64,000 nucleotides of DNA from Helichrysum umbraculigerum (GCA_949592205.1 CATIUR010000016.1:126501-190500); one strand, 5' to 3'; shown: positions 12,209-24,234, numbered from the stretch's first letter. Notes: a model not told the origin generated them from the letters alone. Numbers and translations are program-made.

Positions 12209-12396
12209 AAAACGGTTGTGAGTATTTAAATAGGAGTTAGTGATTTGTAAACTTTGATTTCTAAAATAATTTTATTAAACGAATAATTTTGTAAAGTTGT
12301 TTAAAGTAAACTAAGTAATTGTGTAACATGTTTTCGTTAATTCATTGATTGAAACTAATTATCCTTTAATTGGTTAAACTTTTGGGGTTTTAGTTT

Positions 12397-12428
12397 CAAC
12401 CGGCGGATGGGAATCTGTCCGTCGGTTG
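12397..12428. repeat. Inverted repeat CAACCGGCGGA / TCCGTCGGTTG in E4 leader
   Basis: Two 11-base arms with one mismatch and a 10-base loop, upstream of the 399-aa ORF. It is GC-rich with CG-N-CG cores, like the LTR palindrome clusters, but of a different word from the E4 LTR. Confidence 0.75.
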
Positions 12429-12548
12429 GAGTTTCATTTATTTAAAGTTGTACATGTTATTTAATTTTTGATTATTTTGTGTGAACTAACTTGTTTTTCG
12501 TTAGTGGTGTTTTGTATTTCCAGATTTATTTTTATTTAGGTTTGTCCA

Positions 12549-13748
12549 ATGGCGAGGAGTTTTGAAAGTGATGCAAACAATTACGATTTGGTTGGTATTT
12601 ATGATTATGAGAGTTTGGAGTCAAGAGTAGAAAGTGAAATTCCATCATTCACTCATTTGGGTCGCAAGGTTGTGCCTATCACATCGTCATGTGAAGAATT
12701 ATTGGGTGTAATTGCGAATGTGAGATGGGACATTCCTTTTACAGATGAACTAATCAGGATATCCCATGTTTATTTCTCCGACTATCAACTGGCACTAGTA
12801 CAGAACTTACTAGATAGTGCAGAAGTGGAAAGACAATTTGGGGATTCTCAACAGTTTCTGGATGATCTTTTAGATTTTGAGGAATCAATAACATTAAGGA
12901 TCGAAGAGGAGAAAGTATTCTTAGCCAATCAAAAGAGGCGATATGTTGAGATTTATGAAATTTTAAGACAACATTCGTTTCCTTATTCGGCTAAACAGAC
13001 CGCATGTCTTAGTCGTATGATTAAAGCTTTGTATGAGTTAACATGTCATCCAACTTCCGAAGCTGATAAGGAATTTTTAGCTGGTTTAAAGGATCTGGTT
13101 CAATTGTTAAAAGTAGATGATCATCTCAAGGATGAGACACCTCATTGTTTTGTAGTGAGTAACACTATTCACTATCACATGAATAGAATGATTGAACAGT
13201 TAGATCATCTTGCTAAGGAAGAAGAAGGAAGACCACGCCCGGATTTTATTCACCCAATTGATGAAATTGATTTAGCAACTTATCTAGTGGCGAATATGAG
13301 AGAGTTAGTGGATGAGACTAAGATTCTGTACCCAAAGGAACATTTCCACTATGGAATGGTGGAAATTTACATGAGATTTGTTGAGATATTCAGGAGTTCA
13401 GGTTTGGGTTTCAACAGACTTCAAGAGCAAGTTTTGGGTGAGATTGAAAGCTTAGTTAGAAGTTTGAAGGAAACTCCATTGATGAGCAAGCATCATCAGA
13501 TTGGAGAGTCATGTTTAGAATTTATTGGTGAGCTTGAGGATGACGGTCCGGAGCTAGAGGTTAAGTTAGTTGGTAATGATGAAGTGTGGGATGAAGAAGG
13601 AGAAGTAACTAAGTCAGTAATGAAGATTAGCTGGGATTTAATTTATCTGCTTCCCGTGGTTAACGAGCACTTGGCAAATTTCCCAAGTTTTGTTCATGGG
13701 ATCATTAACGTCATTCCCATAATCACTGAGCGTCTCCTTGCTCTCTAA
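12549..13748 (+). CDS. Unknown intact 399-aa ORF in gag position of E4
   Basis: An uninterrupted frame from ATG (MARSFESDANNYDLVGIYDY) to TAA, about 340 bases after the PBS, where gag is expected. I recognise no family. It is acidic and leucine-rich and looks mostly helical; residues about 110-130 (FEESITLRIEEEKVFLANQK) and 225-240 could be amphipathic or coiled. The C-terminus is hydrophobic (FVHGIINVIPIITERLLAL). There is no CCHC zinc knuckle and none of the NWWD-type blocks of retrotransposon gag. It is intact while the other E4 gene is broken, so it may have been under selection until recently. It could be a very diverged capsid or a captured sequence. Function unknown. Confidence 0.7.
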   Translation: MARSFESDANNYDLVGIYDYESLESRVESEIPSFTHLGRKVVPITSSCEELLGVIANVRWDIPFTDELIRISHVYFSDYQLALVQNLLDSAEVERQFGDSQQFLDDLLDFEESITLRIEEEKVFLANQKRRYVEIYEILRQHSFPYSAKQTACLSRMIKALYELTCHPTSEADKEFLAGLKDLVQLLKVDDHLKDETPHCFVVSNTIHYHMNRMIEQLDHLAKEEEGRPRPDFIHPIDEIDLATYLVANMRELVDETKILYPKEHFHYGMVEIYMRFVEIFRSSGLGFNRLQEQVLGEIESLVRSLKETPLMSKHHQIGESCLEFIGELEDDGPELEVKLVGNDEVWDEEGEVTKSVMKISWDLIYLLPVVNEHLANFPSFVHGIINVIPIITERLLAL

Positions 13749-14073
13749 CCTAAGCAGTGATTCTAATCATTCCTTTTATATTTCTTATGCTATTGGATTG
13801 TTTCTAACATTTTGGTTTGTTTTGGATTATGTTAGACTTTTGTTCGTTTTGGATTTTTGTTTTTGAATGTGTGATTTGAATATTAAGTATTATTTTGAAT
13901 ATTATTCTTTTTAATGTTTGTTAATTATTGTTATTTATTTTATAGTGTGGAATTGTGAAGATTTTGAAGTCGTGATTATCCTCCAGGTTTGAGATTTATT
14001 TATATAAAGTTAGTGATGAATTTGGGTTAAAAATGGGGTTGAAAATCGTTTTTGAAAAAAATCTGAATTTTCA
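13749..14073 (+). other. T-rich non-coding stretch after the 399-aa ORF
   Basis: High-T sequence with long TTTTG-type runs; no coding frame or known element. Possibly the 3' untranslated region of the upstream ORF. Confidence 0.4.
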
Positions 14074-14189
14074 ATCCATACGCCATATGGAATCCATACG
14101 CCGTATGGATTGGTTGGGCCGCTGGACCGGGCCGTTGACTGGGTTTAATGAGTTGACCTGGGCCTATTTAATCCATACGCCGTATGGAT
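14074..14189 (+). promoter_or_regulatory. Internal copy of the E4 LTR palindrome module
   Basis: Three copies of the LTR word (14074, one base off; 14092; 14171). The last is followed by GGATCAAAAATGCAG, closely matching the LTR, where the last palindrome is followed by GGATCAAAATTACAGG. GGGCC-rich sequence lies between copies, as in the LTR. I infer a duplicated promoter-proximal module upstream of the second gene. Confidence 0.5.
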
Positions 14190-14358
14190 CAAAAATGCAG
14201 AAAACCGCCAGCAGCCTCTTTCTTCCTCATTTTTCACTCCAAAACTTTTCTTCAAAACCACCTACGGCTCTAACACCCACAACCCCCAAACGGAAATTCC
14301 GGCCACGCATTCATCGCCATTTTTGCATATTCGTGTTACACGCACTTTCCTCTACAAG
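14190..14358 (+). other. Predicted 5' leader exon of the second E4 gene
   Basis: Pyrimidine-rich, gene-leader-like sequence (CAGCAGCCTCTTTCTTCCTC) ending at a good donor, ACAAG then GTATAAC at 14359. The first acceptor before the ATHILA-like start codon is TTGTTTAGCAG, ending at 24229, six bases before ATG. The implied intron (14359-24229) is about 700 nt once nested E5 and its target copy are discounted. Confidence 0.42.
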
Positions 14359-14708
14359 GTATAACTTCCCGTTTTCAATTTCGTTGGTTAAATCACTCGT
14401 TTGGAAGTTAGGGTTTATGATAAAATTTTGGGTATTTCGGATATGGGTATGATTATTAGCATGTTTTGATTGAATTATGTTCTAGTTGCTATATACATTG
14501 CAATGTCATGCTTGTTTTTCAATTGTATTGCATATTTTATGTTATTCGAATTATTCGTTAGTAATGATGAAATGTGAATATGAGAAACTCAATTGTGCTA
14601 TGTTTTAATTTAGTGCTTATTAATTTTCTGACCACATGATGATTAATGTAAATATTTGTTTGGTACACAAGTGTTTGTGATTACGGTTATGTGATAAGTT
14701 GTTATTTT

Positions 14709-17048
14709 TGTGACAACCGTCACCAAACCGTTATCGTAGTTCAAACCGTATAAACTCATTTTTGTGAAACTACTTGTTTTTTTTTAGATTTATTTACATC
14801 AAAGTCTTCGTTTTTGAAAAACGAATCCAACGCAAAAAGAATCAACTCAATCTGACGTGTAACAAAGAAGTTATGAAGCAAAACGTAAACGAAACATGGG
14901 CCGAAAGGTAAATACGGGCCTAGATCCATATTTTCAGCTATTTTAAGGCTTAAAACGTTTTTACAAACCCTAAAATCGATCCTAGATGATTAAAAACGAA
15001 AGATATTGCCTAAATTCGAATTCCAAACCCCAAAAACTCAAGGGTTTGATCTATTCGTTCAATCTATCAACCGAAAACACTCATTAACGCATTCATTGGT
15101 AAGTTTTCAACGTTCAATCTCTACTAACTCTTGGATTCATTCAATAAAACATGATTAGGGTTCTTATAAACTTATTTTCTACAGATTCTAAGGGAGGTTC
15201 TCGTGCGATCATTCGATAGTTGGTATTATTCCTAACCGATTTCATTCGATAATAAGTTATTTCGATTGTTTCGTTGTTGTCGTTTTCTTTCGGTTCGATT
15301 CCATTGTATTCCTAGTGATTAAATCATTAGGGTATAATTAGAATCAGTTAATAAGTTGTTGGAAATGAGATATATGATTATGTTTGCAGTTTGGGTTGTT
15401 TAGACAAGCGATTAGGGTTGGTTACTCATAAACCCTAATCTGATCAGATTTTTATTTCGGTTTGGGAAGCTCGTAACTTGGTCATATCACGATGATTTTT
15501 GATGAAACAGGAGTCTAAACTTAAGTATTTCGAGTCTACTTTCAAATGGCATTGGTCTCATATCTAAATGTTGAGTATAAGTTGGTCAAAACGATTTTAC
15601 AAGACCGAATGTCAAATCTTAGTTTTTCGGTTCATTGTTTTGGTTAACTTGTCGATTTTTGAAACGTATGTTAAACTAAGAATTGAGTCTTGAGATTTTT
15701 ACTGGAATAACTCTAAAGTTTCAGGAAATTTTATTTAAAAATATTATAGTCTTTGTAAGTATCTATGTATTTTAAATAAATTATAACTTTTGTGAAGTCA
15801 GAAAGTGTTGTCGGTTTAGAGCAGTTCACTTTGATGAATTTTTAAGAAATAGTAAACTAACGAAATAAGTTCTGGAAAAATTACAAGTTGTTCTAAACAT
15901 ATGGAAATGTCACTGTTTAAAATTTTAGAGTCAAATGATTTCATTAAGTAATATTTAAAAATACGTAAAGTGGTATGAAAATTGTGGACAGAATCTGATT
16001 TTTACTCGATAGGTTGATTCAAGTTAATATACATGAGTTGAGTTATGAGGGAACTTAGTGGAAGTGTTCAGACTTGGGATACAATGGAATGACCTAGTTA
16101 TGTCTAGGTTGTGACCCATATGCATTATCTGATTGTTGTAGATTACAAGAATTGTTGGTGGTTAAACTTAAGGGCAAAACTTACATCTTTATTTCAAGGT
16201 GAGTTTTCGTGGCCCCTTTTTCATTTACATATTTTCAAATTGGGGGAAAATTATGCTCACATGTTTTATCAATTGTTTTTATGCTGTGAAACGTATTCAT
16301 TTTCATTTTCGGACATATGCTTGAAATGTGTGACACTATGTGACTTATATGCATTGGTTGTTGGATTTGTTTTGTTAAAAGGCTGCACTCCTTCGGGAGT
16401 GTATACCTAGTGTATATGCTTTGTATACACTGAAGGACATATTTATTTACAAGGTTGCACTCTTTCGGGAGTGTATACCTAATGTATGCTTAGGTGTACA
16501 TTGAAGGTCATTTTTGGGTAGCTACCGCATACACAGGATTTGGTTGAGTCATACTCCTTCGTGGGGTGATGACAGTTGTGGATTGTTGGTTGTATTATTT
16601 CACTCGTGTGCCATTTCTATATGCATTCTCCTAACTTATTATTATCACAGCAAAATGTTTATTTTTCTGGTGTCTGGTTTCAAACCTACGAAACTCACCA
16701 ACATTCGTGTTGACGTTTTTGAGCATATCTTTTCAGGTTATACTAGTGGACTTAAAGCAGTGGACAAGAGAACTTAGTGGACCTTTAGGGTTGCATTAAG
16801 AGTTATTCAAGACTTGTGTTACATCATGCTTGTTTGTGAAAGCATGTTTTGCCTTAACATTGTAGTGTACGTTTGTTTGTAAGATTTTGAATTCATTGTT
16901 AAAATGTATGCACGACATGAACCGTTATTCATGTTAATGGCATCATGACACATTGGATATTGTATTTCATATAGAATTCTTTATAATGATGTGTTATGAT
17001 CCTATCATCGTTATACCCTGTTGTTTCCGCTTTAGACGGGGTGTGACA
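14709..17048 (+). repeat. 5' LTR of E5
   Basis: From TGTGACAACCGTC to GGGGTGTGACA. A short predicted leader intron (15099-15184: CATTG then GTAAGT; TTTTCTACAG) lies after a TTAAAAACG-rich segment. The 3' part has two TTCG-capped hairpins (16386-16473). A 99-codon frame at 16111-16410 is repeated in the other LTR, but only because the LTRs are copies. Confidence 0.92.
16386..16473. repeat. Paired TTCG-loop hairpins in E5 5' LTR
   Basis: CACTCCTTCGGGAGTG (16386-16401) is a 6-bp stem closed by C(TTCG)G, an exceptionally stable RNA tetraloop type. A second version, CACTCTTTCGGGAGTG, is at 16458-16473. Each is followed by GTATACCTA and an inverse GTGTATAC or TGTACA pair. The 3' LTR has the first copy unchanged (23207-23222) and the second altered (23279-23294). 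Confidence 0.8.
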
Positions 17049-17051
17049 GAT

Positions 17052-17063
17052 TGGTATCAGAGC
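17052..17063 (+). other. Primer binding site of E5 (tRNA-Met)
   Basis: TGGTATCAGAGC three bases after the 5' LTR end (GTGTGACA at 17041-17048). Confidence 0.92.
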
Positions 17064-18040
17064 CATTGTTTATAGAGATCTAGGTGGATTGGCCTAGACT
17101 ATAAATAAGGAACCCACATATAGAACATGAGTTAGGAAGTTATGTGTGCATACGATTCCGTGAAGCTAGTGTCGATCATTTATCTTAATCGTTTCAAATA
17201 AGGACGTTGTAAGCATTTCTTCATCATCTTACGACTCTTTATATGGATCGTCTACATGTTGCTTAGGATTCCATAACTATCTGATCTCTTTCCGTAAATA
17301 CAAAGCTTATTGTGATACAAGGACTTGGAAGATAAGTATGTGTATGAAAGAATACTTTCACAATTATGGCTGCAGACGTAATTGACAAAGGTGTTCCGAC
17401 GTATGTGTGCTTATCCAACCAGGTTTGCGTGTCTCATGTGCTATCTTCGTGTCGTATGGTAATAAAATCCCAATTATATTCCTTACCGAATTATTCTTAT
17501 CTTTGTGAGTCTGGTGCATTTATGCCTAGACAAACTCCAAAGTATTCATTCTATTCTAAACTCGTATGAATTCGAAATTATAGCAAGCATATTACTAAGA
17601 CACATTACTCGTAAAATTTACTCGTGGAGGAGAAACACTCGGAGGTGGTCATACAAGTGATAGTGGTGATTGAACTGATGGTTGAACTGGAGGAATTTGT
17701 TGTATTGAAGGCAAGAACTCCAATGTTGTTGCGATCATTGCACGATAGTGGTGGGCCTTAATATTCAAAGTTGTCATGCAAGTTGTAACAGCATATTGAA
17801 TCATGGTAGAGCTAACGACACCGAAGGCGAAAATGGAATTAATAAGCGAGAATTCAAATGATGGGAGTGGTGATGGCGCGAAAAATAAATAAATAAATAA
17901 AATAAAATGAAAATAATAATATTATAATAAAATATATAAATAAATAAATAGATAAATAAATAAAATAAATAAAGGCAATGTTTAAGGAGAAATATTCTTT
18001 CAATAACGAAATGAAGAAGTTAGTGAACAAGTTTTGAAAT
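17064..18040 (+). other. E5 leader and degraded gag N-terminal region
   Basis: No continuous frame survives. An A/T-only run of AAATA-type repeats occupies about 17880-17975. The position corresponds to the leader and gag start of a gypsy element, but the gag start cannot be placed. Confidence 0.5.
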
Positions 18041-18310
18041 TTCTCTACGATGGGAGTTAATCATGCAACATATATCGGACAATTTCATGAGTTGGCAAGA
18101 ATTAGACCTCATCGTGTGGCACTCGAAGCTAAGAGAATTGAGAAGTACACCAACAGCTTTGTTCTGGAAACTCGCGAGATGGTAGAAGTGACTGAGCCTC
18201 CTACTATCCATGGCGTAATACTGATGGATGGATTGTTAATCGGTGAACCCATTAAGGCTAGGAATGTAGAAACAATACCAAGAATGAGAGGGTACTCAAG
18301 AAATTCGTAG
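18041..18310 (+). pseudogene. gag remnant of E5
   Basis: A short frame from about 18050 with the motifs YIGQFHELARIRPH and AKRIEKYTNSF, then EPPTIHGVIL, recalling the C-terminal half of plant gypsy gag domains (compare FHQLALLCP and KRVERYIWGLP in E8). It ends at a stop at 18308 before any zinc knuckle. No upstream part is intact. Confidence 0.65.
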
Positions 18311-18789
18311 ATACTAACACATGAAGAGAGGGTTACACTTGTTCACATCTTATGTGAGTAAAATGTAACTACTATCATCACACATTTGCACCATGTTGTA
18401 TTTATTCAAACTGAAACTTAAGAGGTCGCTTTACAATTGAATGTCGGATGACAGCTCGTCAAGGGGCACCAATCAACACAGTAGGAAACTCGATGGCTTG
18501 TTTTGAGCATGGAGACTAAAAGAGGTTACATAAGGGTATACTGCAGTGCTAGAAGATTTATCTTTAAGCATTGACTTGTTACCCTTCGGACTTGGAAGTT
18601 TTGGTGTAGTTGTGGGGATGGATTAGTTGATGAAATTTAGGTAGAAATTGTATGTTTGAGAAAGTATTTCGTATACCACTCAAGTGGTGGTGTAATACCT
18701 GAGATTTTTCATAGAACACTTTAAAGACTAAAAGAAACAACTCATGAGCGTAAAGGCTAATAAGTTAAAATTTCAAATATTCTGTTATC

Positions 18790-21360
18790 GACGATTCCCT
18801 CGAGGTCTTCCCGGAAAGACTTAGAAGGACTATATCCCTCTGTACTCGTAACGTTTGTATTGATCTTATTCTTAGAGCAACCCCAGTTGTAAAAGCTCCA
18901 AATCGCTTCACAGTATTAGAATGCAAGAATTATATAATCGATTTTAAGATGCTCCAAGACAAGGGTCTTATTCACCCTAATCATTCTCTTTGGGGAGCAC
19001 ATGTCTTATTTGTTAAAAAGAAAGATGGTTCTTTTCATTTGTGCATTGATTATCGTGAACTTAACAAATTTACGGTCAAGAATCGCTGTCCTCTTCCAAG
19101 GATGGATGATTTGTTTGATCAACTTCAAGGTGTTCGGTGGTTTTCAAAAATCAATCTTCATTCTGGTTACCATCAATAGAGGGTACCTGAATCAGATATA
19201 CCTAAGATTGCGTTTAGTACTCGTTACGAACATTTCAAATTTCTCGTTATGTCTTTCGATCTTACTAATGTGACTATAGCATTCCTATATTTAACGAACG
19301 CGTATATAAGCCGCATCTTGATGAATCTATCATACTTTTTCATTTGCGACGTTCTAATTTATTCTAAAACTAAGAAGGAGCATGAAGTTCCTTCAAGACT
19401 AATCCTGGAGTTTCTGTTGAAAGAAAAGGTCTATGCAATATATTCAGAGTTCGAAATTTGACTACAAGAGGTTTGTTTTGCTTGGGCACGTTGTGAACAA
19501 GGAAGTTATTCTGGTGAATTTTAGCAAATTAGAAGCTGTAAAGGGATGGAAGGTCCCACAGCTATCATGAATGTTCGTAAAGCATTTGGGATTCACAGGT
19601 TATTATCGGCATCTTATCGAGAGTCTTTCCAAGGATCGCTCTACTACTCACATATATATAAGAAGTTTGTTTGGGGTAGGAACTAAGAAGAATCTTTTCA
19701 AACATTGAAGGATGCTTTGTGTAATGCATTAATCCAGACTATTCACGATGGATTAGAGGATTTCGTTGTGTATTGGGATGCATCAAAACCGAGGTTTAAG
19801 TTGTGTTTTGATTAAATGGGAAATGTAATCGTATTCGTCTCTCGACAACTCAAGATACATAAGCATTACTATATTACCCACGATTTGGAACTTGGAGCGG
19901 TAGCATTCGTACATATGTGTTGAAGACACTACTTGTATGAAATGAAGAACGTTATTCATACCGATCATAAGAGCTTTTAACACCCCTATGTTCAAAAGAA
20001 GTTGAATACGAGGCAAATGAGGAAGCTCGAATTATTTAGTGGTTACAATTGTGAAATTTGATTCTATTCGGGGAAGACGGATGTGTTGCAGATGTTTTGA
20101 GTAGGAAGGAAAGAGTAAGCCAAGGTGAGTGCAAGTCAAAGTTTGACGATACACTCTGGCATTAAGGATAAGATGTTCAAAATTCAAGATGAAGCATTAA
20201 GGATACTTATAAACAAAACAAAGAGTTGTGCGGGTTAGACGAACATCTGAAACAAAAAATGGACAAGATGCTACATCATGGAAAAGATTATGGATTCCTT
20301 TGTTAGGTGGTCTATGGACACTAGTAATGGACAGAGTACATAAGTCAAAATATTTCATACATCGGGAGTTAGTAAGAAGTAGCATGATATCATGGATTTG
20401 TATTGGTGTCTGGGAATGAAGAAGGACATCATTAACTACATTAGTCAATATGTCAATGCATGATCTGTTTGAAGTTCAAGGCTGAATACCAGAGACTCTC
20501 ACATATATTACAATAACTGAATTTGTTCGAATGGAAAAGGGGAAAGCATGACTCGATGCATGGATAGAATGAGTTAGTCAACTCATTTGTTAGCTATCCG
20601 CGAGGACTACACGACGGAGAAATTGGTGAGGTTGTATATTAGCAAAGTAGTAGCAAGGCATGGAGTGTTTGTATCAATTATATCCGATTTTAATGGTGAT
20701 TTTACTTAGCAATTTTTGGCAAACGTTACAAAAGGCTTTGGGAATGTGTTTTTAATGTGAGGATGGTATATCATTCTCGAATTAATGAGCGGGGTGAGCA
20801 AAACATTCAAACATTTGAGAATATGCTTAGAGTGTGTTATCGATTTTGGTGGAAGTTGGGATACCCACTTACCATTAGTCAAGTTTTCATACAACACAAT
20901 TATTATGTTAGTATTCAATGTGCACTATTTCAGGCACTTCAGGGGTGTAAGAGTCGTTCAGTTGTAGTCTGGACTGAAGTTGGATTAAAGTCAGTTGATT
21001 GGATTGAAATAGTTCAAAAAGCTATTGACCAGATGGTTCAAATCAAGGAGAGGTTAGAAATCATATATTGCTTAAAGTGTTACTTTGGGAAAGTGTCGTA
21101 CATTTTGGGAAGTTTGAAATATTAGCATATGTGTTTGTTGGACCGTTCTAAATTGTTGAACGTATGGGTTCAATAATGTATCGGTTGGAAGTTGTCGCAA
21201 GAGTGAAGTGTTGTTCATGAAGTATTTCATGTTTCAAATCTAAGAAAGTGTTGACTGATAAGGTCTTATAAGTATTTCTAGAAGGAAATTTCAGGGAATC
21301 ACCAATGATATTGTGTAGAGAAACTGGTAGAAACCATGGAGTGAGAGGTCAAATGTTGAA
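18790..21360 (+). pseudogene. pol remnant of E5 (RT, RNase H, integrase pieces)
   Basis: Pol order can be followed across all three frames. Before RT: VLFVKKKDGSFHLCIDYREL (from about 19006) to NLHSGYHQ, then a TAG at 19177. The RT core continues in altered form (IPKIAFSTRYEHFKFLVMSF) with the catalytic F-x-DD block lost (FFICDVLIYSKT). RNase H-like and integrase-like pieces follow at about 19740-20120 and 20240-21100 (for example RHGVFVSIISDFNGDF). Many stops and frameshifts; no function expected. Confidence 0.82.
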
Positions 21361-21532
21361 GCACGGAAAGTTTTAATTTATCATTGCTTGATCGAACGCT
21401 TAGTGAGGATTTGAATTTACTTCGAAACAAAAAGAGTGTACAAAGCTTAATTTTATGTACCTATACAGTGATCGTGTTGACAGTATAGCTCCAACTGAAT
21501 TTCTGGACGAAATTCTCTCAACTGGGGGATAC

Positions 21533-23869
21533 TGTAACAACCGTCACCAAACCGTTATCGTAGTTCAAACCGTATAAACTCATTTTTGTGAAACTACTTG
21601 TTTTTTTTAGATTTATTTACATCAAAGTCTTCGTTTTTAAAAAACGAATCCAACGCAAAAAGAATCAACTCAATCTGACGTGTAACGAAGAAGTTATGAA
21701 GCAAAACGTAAACGAAACATGGGCCGAAAGGTAAATACGGGCCTAGATCCATATTTTCAGCTATTTTAAGGCTTAAAACGTTTTTACAAACCCTAAAATC
21801 GATCCTAGATGATTAAAAACGAAAGATATTGCCTACATTCGAATTCCAAACCCCAAAAACTCAAGGGTTTGATCTATTCGTTCAATCTATCAACCGAAAA
21901 CACTCATTAACGCATTCATTGGTAAGTTTTCAACGTTCAATCTCTACTAACTCTTGGATTCATTCAATAAAACATGATTAGGGTTCTTATAAACTTATTT
22001 TCTACAGATTCTAAGGGAGGTTCTCGTGCGATCATTCGATAGTTGGTATTATTCCTAACCGATTTCATTCGATAATAAGTTATTTCGATTGTTTCGTTGT
22101 TGTCGTTTTCTTTCGGTTCGATTCCATTGTATTCCTAGTGATTAAATCATTAGGGTATAATTAGAATCAGTTAATAAGTTGTTGGAAATGAGATATATGA
22201 TTATGTTTGCGGTTTGGGTTGTTTAGACAAGCGATTAGGGTTGGTTACTCATAAACCCTAATCTGATCAGATTTTTATTTCGGTTTGGGAAGCTCGTAAC
22301 TTGGTCATATCACGATGATTTTTGATGAAACAGGAGTCTAAACTTAAGTATTTCGATCTACTTTCAAATGGCATTGGTCTCATATCTAAATGTTGAGTAT
22401 AAGTTGGTCAAAACGATTTTACAAGACCGAATGTCAAATCTTAGTTTTTCGGTTCATTGTTTTGGTTAACTTGTCGATTTTTGAAACGTATGTTAAACTA
22501 AGAATTGAGTCTTGAGATTTTTACTGGAATAACTTTAAAGTGTCGGAAATTTTCTTTAAAAATATTATAGTCTTTTCAAGTATCTATGTATTTTAAATAA
22601 ATTATAACTTTTGTGAAGTCAGAAAGTGTTGTCGGTTTAGAGCAGTTCACTTTGATGAATTTTTAAAAAATAGTAAACTAATGAAATAAGTTCTAGAAAA
22701 ATTACAAGTTGTTCTAAACATATGGAAATGTCACTGTTTAAAATTTTAGAGTCAAATGATTTTATTAAGTAATATTTAAAAATACGTAAAGTGGTATGAA
22801 AATTGTGGACAGAATCTGATTTTTACTCGATAGGTTGATTCAAGTTAATATACATGAGTTGAGTTATGAGGGAACTTAGTGGAAGTGTTCAGACTTGGGA
22901 TACAATGGAATGACCTAGTTATGTCTAGGTTGTGACCCATATGCATTATCTGATTGTTGTAGATTACAAGAATTGTTGGTGGTTAAACTTAACGGCAAAA
23001 CTTACATCTTTATTTCAAGGTGAGTTTTCGTGGCCCCTTTTTCATTTACATATTTTCAAATTGGGGGAAAAGTATGCTCACATGTTTTATCAATTGTTTT
23101 TATGTTGTGAAACGTATTCATTTTCATTTTCGGACATATACTTGAAATGTGTGACACTATGTGACTTATATGCATTGGTTGTTGGATTTGTTTTGTTAAA
23201 AGGCTGCACTCCTTCGGGAGTGTATACCTAGTGTATATGCTTTGTATACACTGAAGGACATATTTATCTACAAGGCTGCACTCTTTTGGGAGTGTATACC
23301 TAATGTATGCTTAGGTGTACATTGAAGGTCATTTATGGGTAGCTACCGCATACACATGATTTGGTTGAGTCATACTCCTTCGTGGGGTGATGACAGTTGT
23401 GGATTGTTGGTTGTATTATTTCACTCGTGTGCCATTTCAATATGCATTCTCCTAACTTATTATTATCACAACAAAATGTTTATTTTTCTGGTGTCTTGTT
23501 TCAAACCTACGAAACTCCCCAACATTCGTGTTGACGTTTTTGAGCATATCTTTTCAGGTTATATTAGTGGACTTAAAGCAGTGGACAAGAGAACTTAGTG
23601 GACCTTTAGGGTTGCATTAAGAGTTATTCAAGACTTGTGTTACATCATGGTTGTTTGTGAAAGCATGTTTTGCCTTAACATTGTAGTGTACGTTTGTTTG
23701 TAAGATTTTGAATTCATTGTTAAAATGTATGCACGACATGAACCGTTATTCATGTTAATGGCATCATGACACATTGGATATTGTATTTCATATAGAATTC
23801 TTTATAATGATGTGTTATGATCCTATCACCGTTATACCCCGTTGTTTCCGCTTTAGACGGGGTGTGACA
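21533..23869 (+). repeat. 3' LTR of E5
   Basis: From TGTAACAACCGTC to GGGGTGTGACA, directly after ACTGGGGGATAC. Matches the 5' LTR at about 98% by eye. It has the TTCG hairpin at 23207-23222 and a weakened one at 23279-23294. Confidence 0.93.
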
Positions 23870-23874
23870 ATTTT

Positions 23875-24229
23875 GATTAATTGTGTTATGATAATTCATT
23901 TTTATATTGTATGGATGTTTGCTAGTTGCTAATACTCGAGTTTAGTGATTGTGCAATTTCGTATATTCATAATGGTACCAAGTTATTATAATGCATTTGA
24001 TTAGGCAATTGTCATGAATATTTAATTAAGTATATACATGTATGCAATTTGAGTGGTTTTTGTTTAAAAATTGTAATTTAGGTTCATGAAATTGGTTGTT
24101 GCGGTAGTTTTAGGCTAAACCTTTATGGTGGATTATTCAATTTTAAGCCGAAATGCTGCCGAAATTTTTAGTAACCTTTTTGCAATTAATAGCTTATTTA
24201 GTATTATTAACAATTGTTTTGTTTAGCAG
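23875..24229 (+). other. Resumed E4 sequence, predicted end of leader intron
   Basis: AT-rich, intron-like sequence after the right ATTTT copy, ending in a T-rich tract and acceptor TTTAGCAG (24229). No coding content. Confidence 0.45.
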
Positions 24230-24234
24230 TTATC

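Larger units (their letters stand above)
14709..23869 (+). mobile_element. Ty3/gypsy element E5 nested in E4, coding region decayed
   Basis: Complete structure: LTR 14709-17048, PBS, degraded gag and pol, PPT (about 21522-21532, ACTGGGGGATA), LTR 21533-23869. A perfect ATTTT duplication flanks it (14704-14708 and 23870-23874). LTRs differ at about 40 positions by eye in 2.34 kb, roughly 98% identity. The pol remnant is far more damaged than that age suggests. The element lies in the predicted intron of the second E4 gene. Confidence 0.92.

Noticed and set aside
16111..16410. 99-codon frame, found again at 22932-23231, and an 87-codon frame found twice
   Set aside because: Both lie in the paired LTRs of E5; their conservation only reflects LTR duplication, and there is no protein similarity I recognise.
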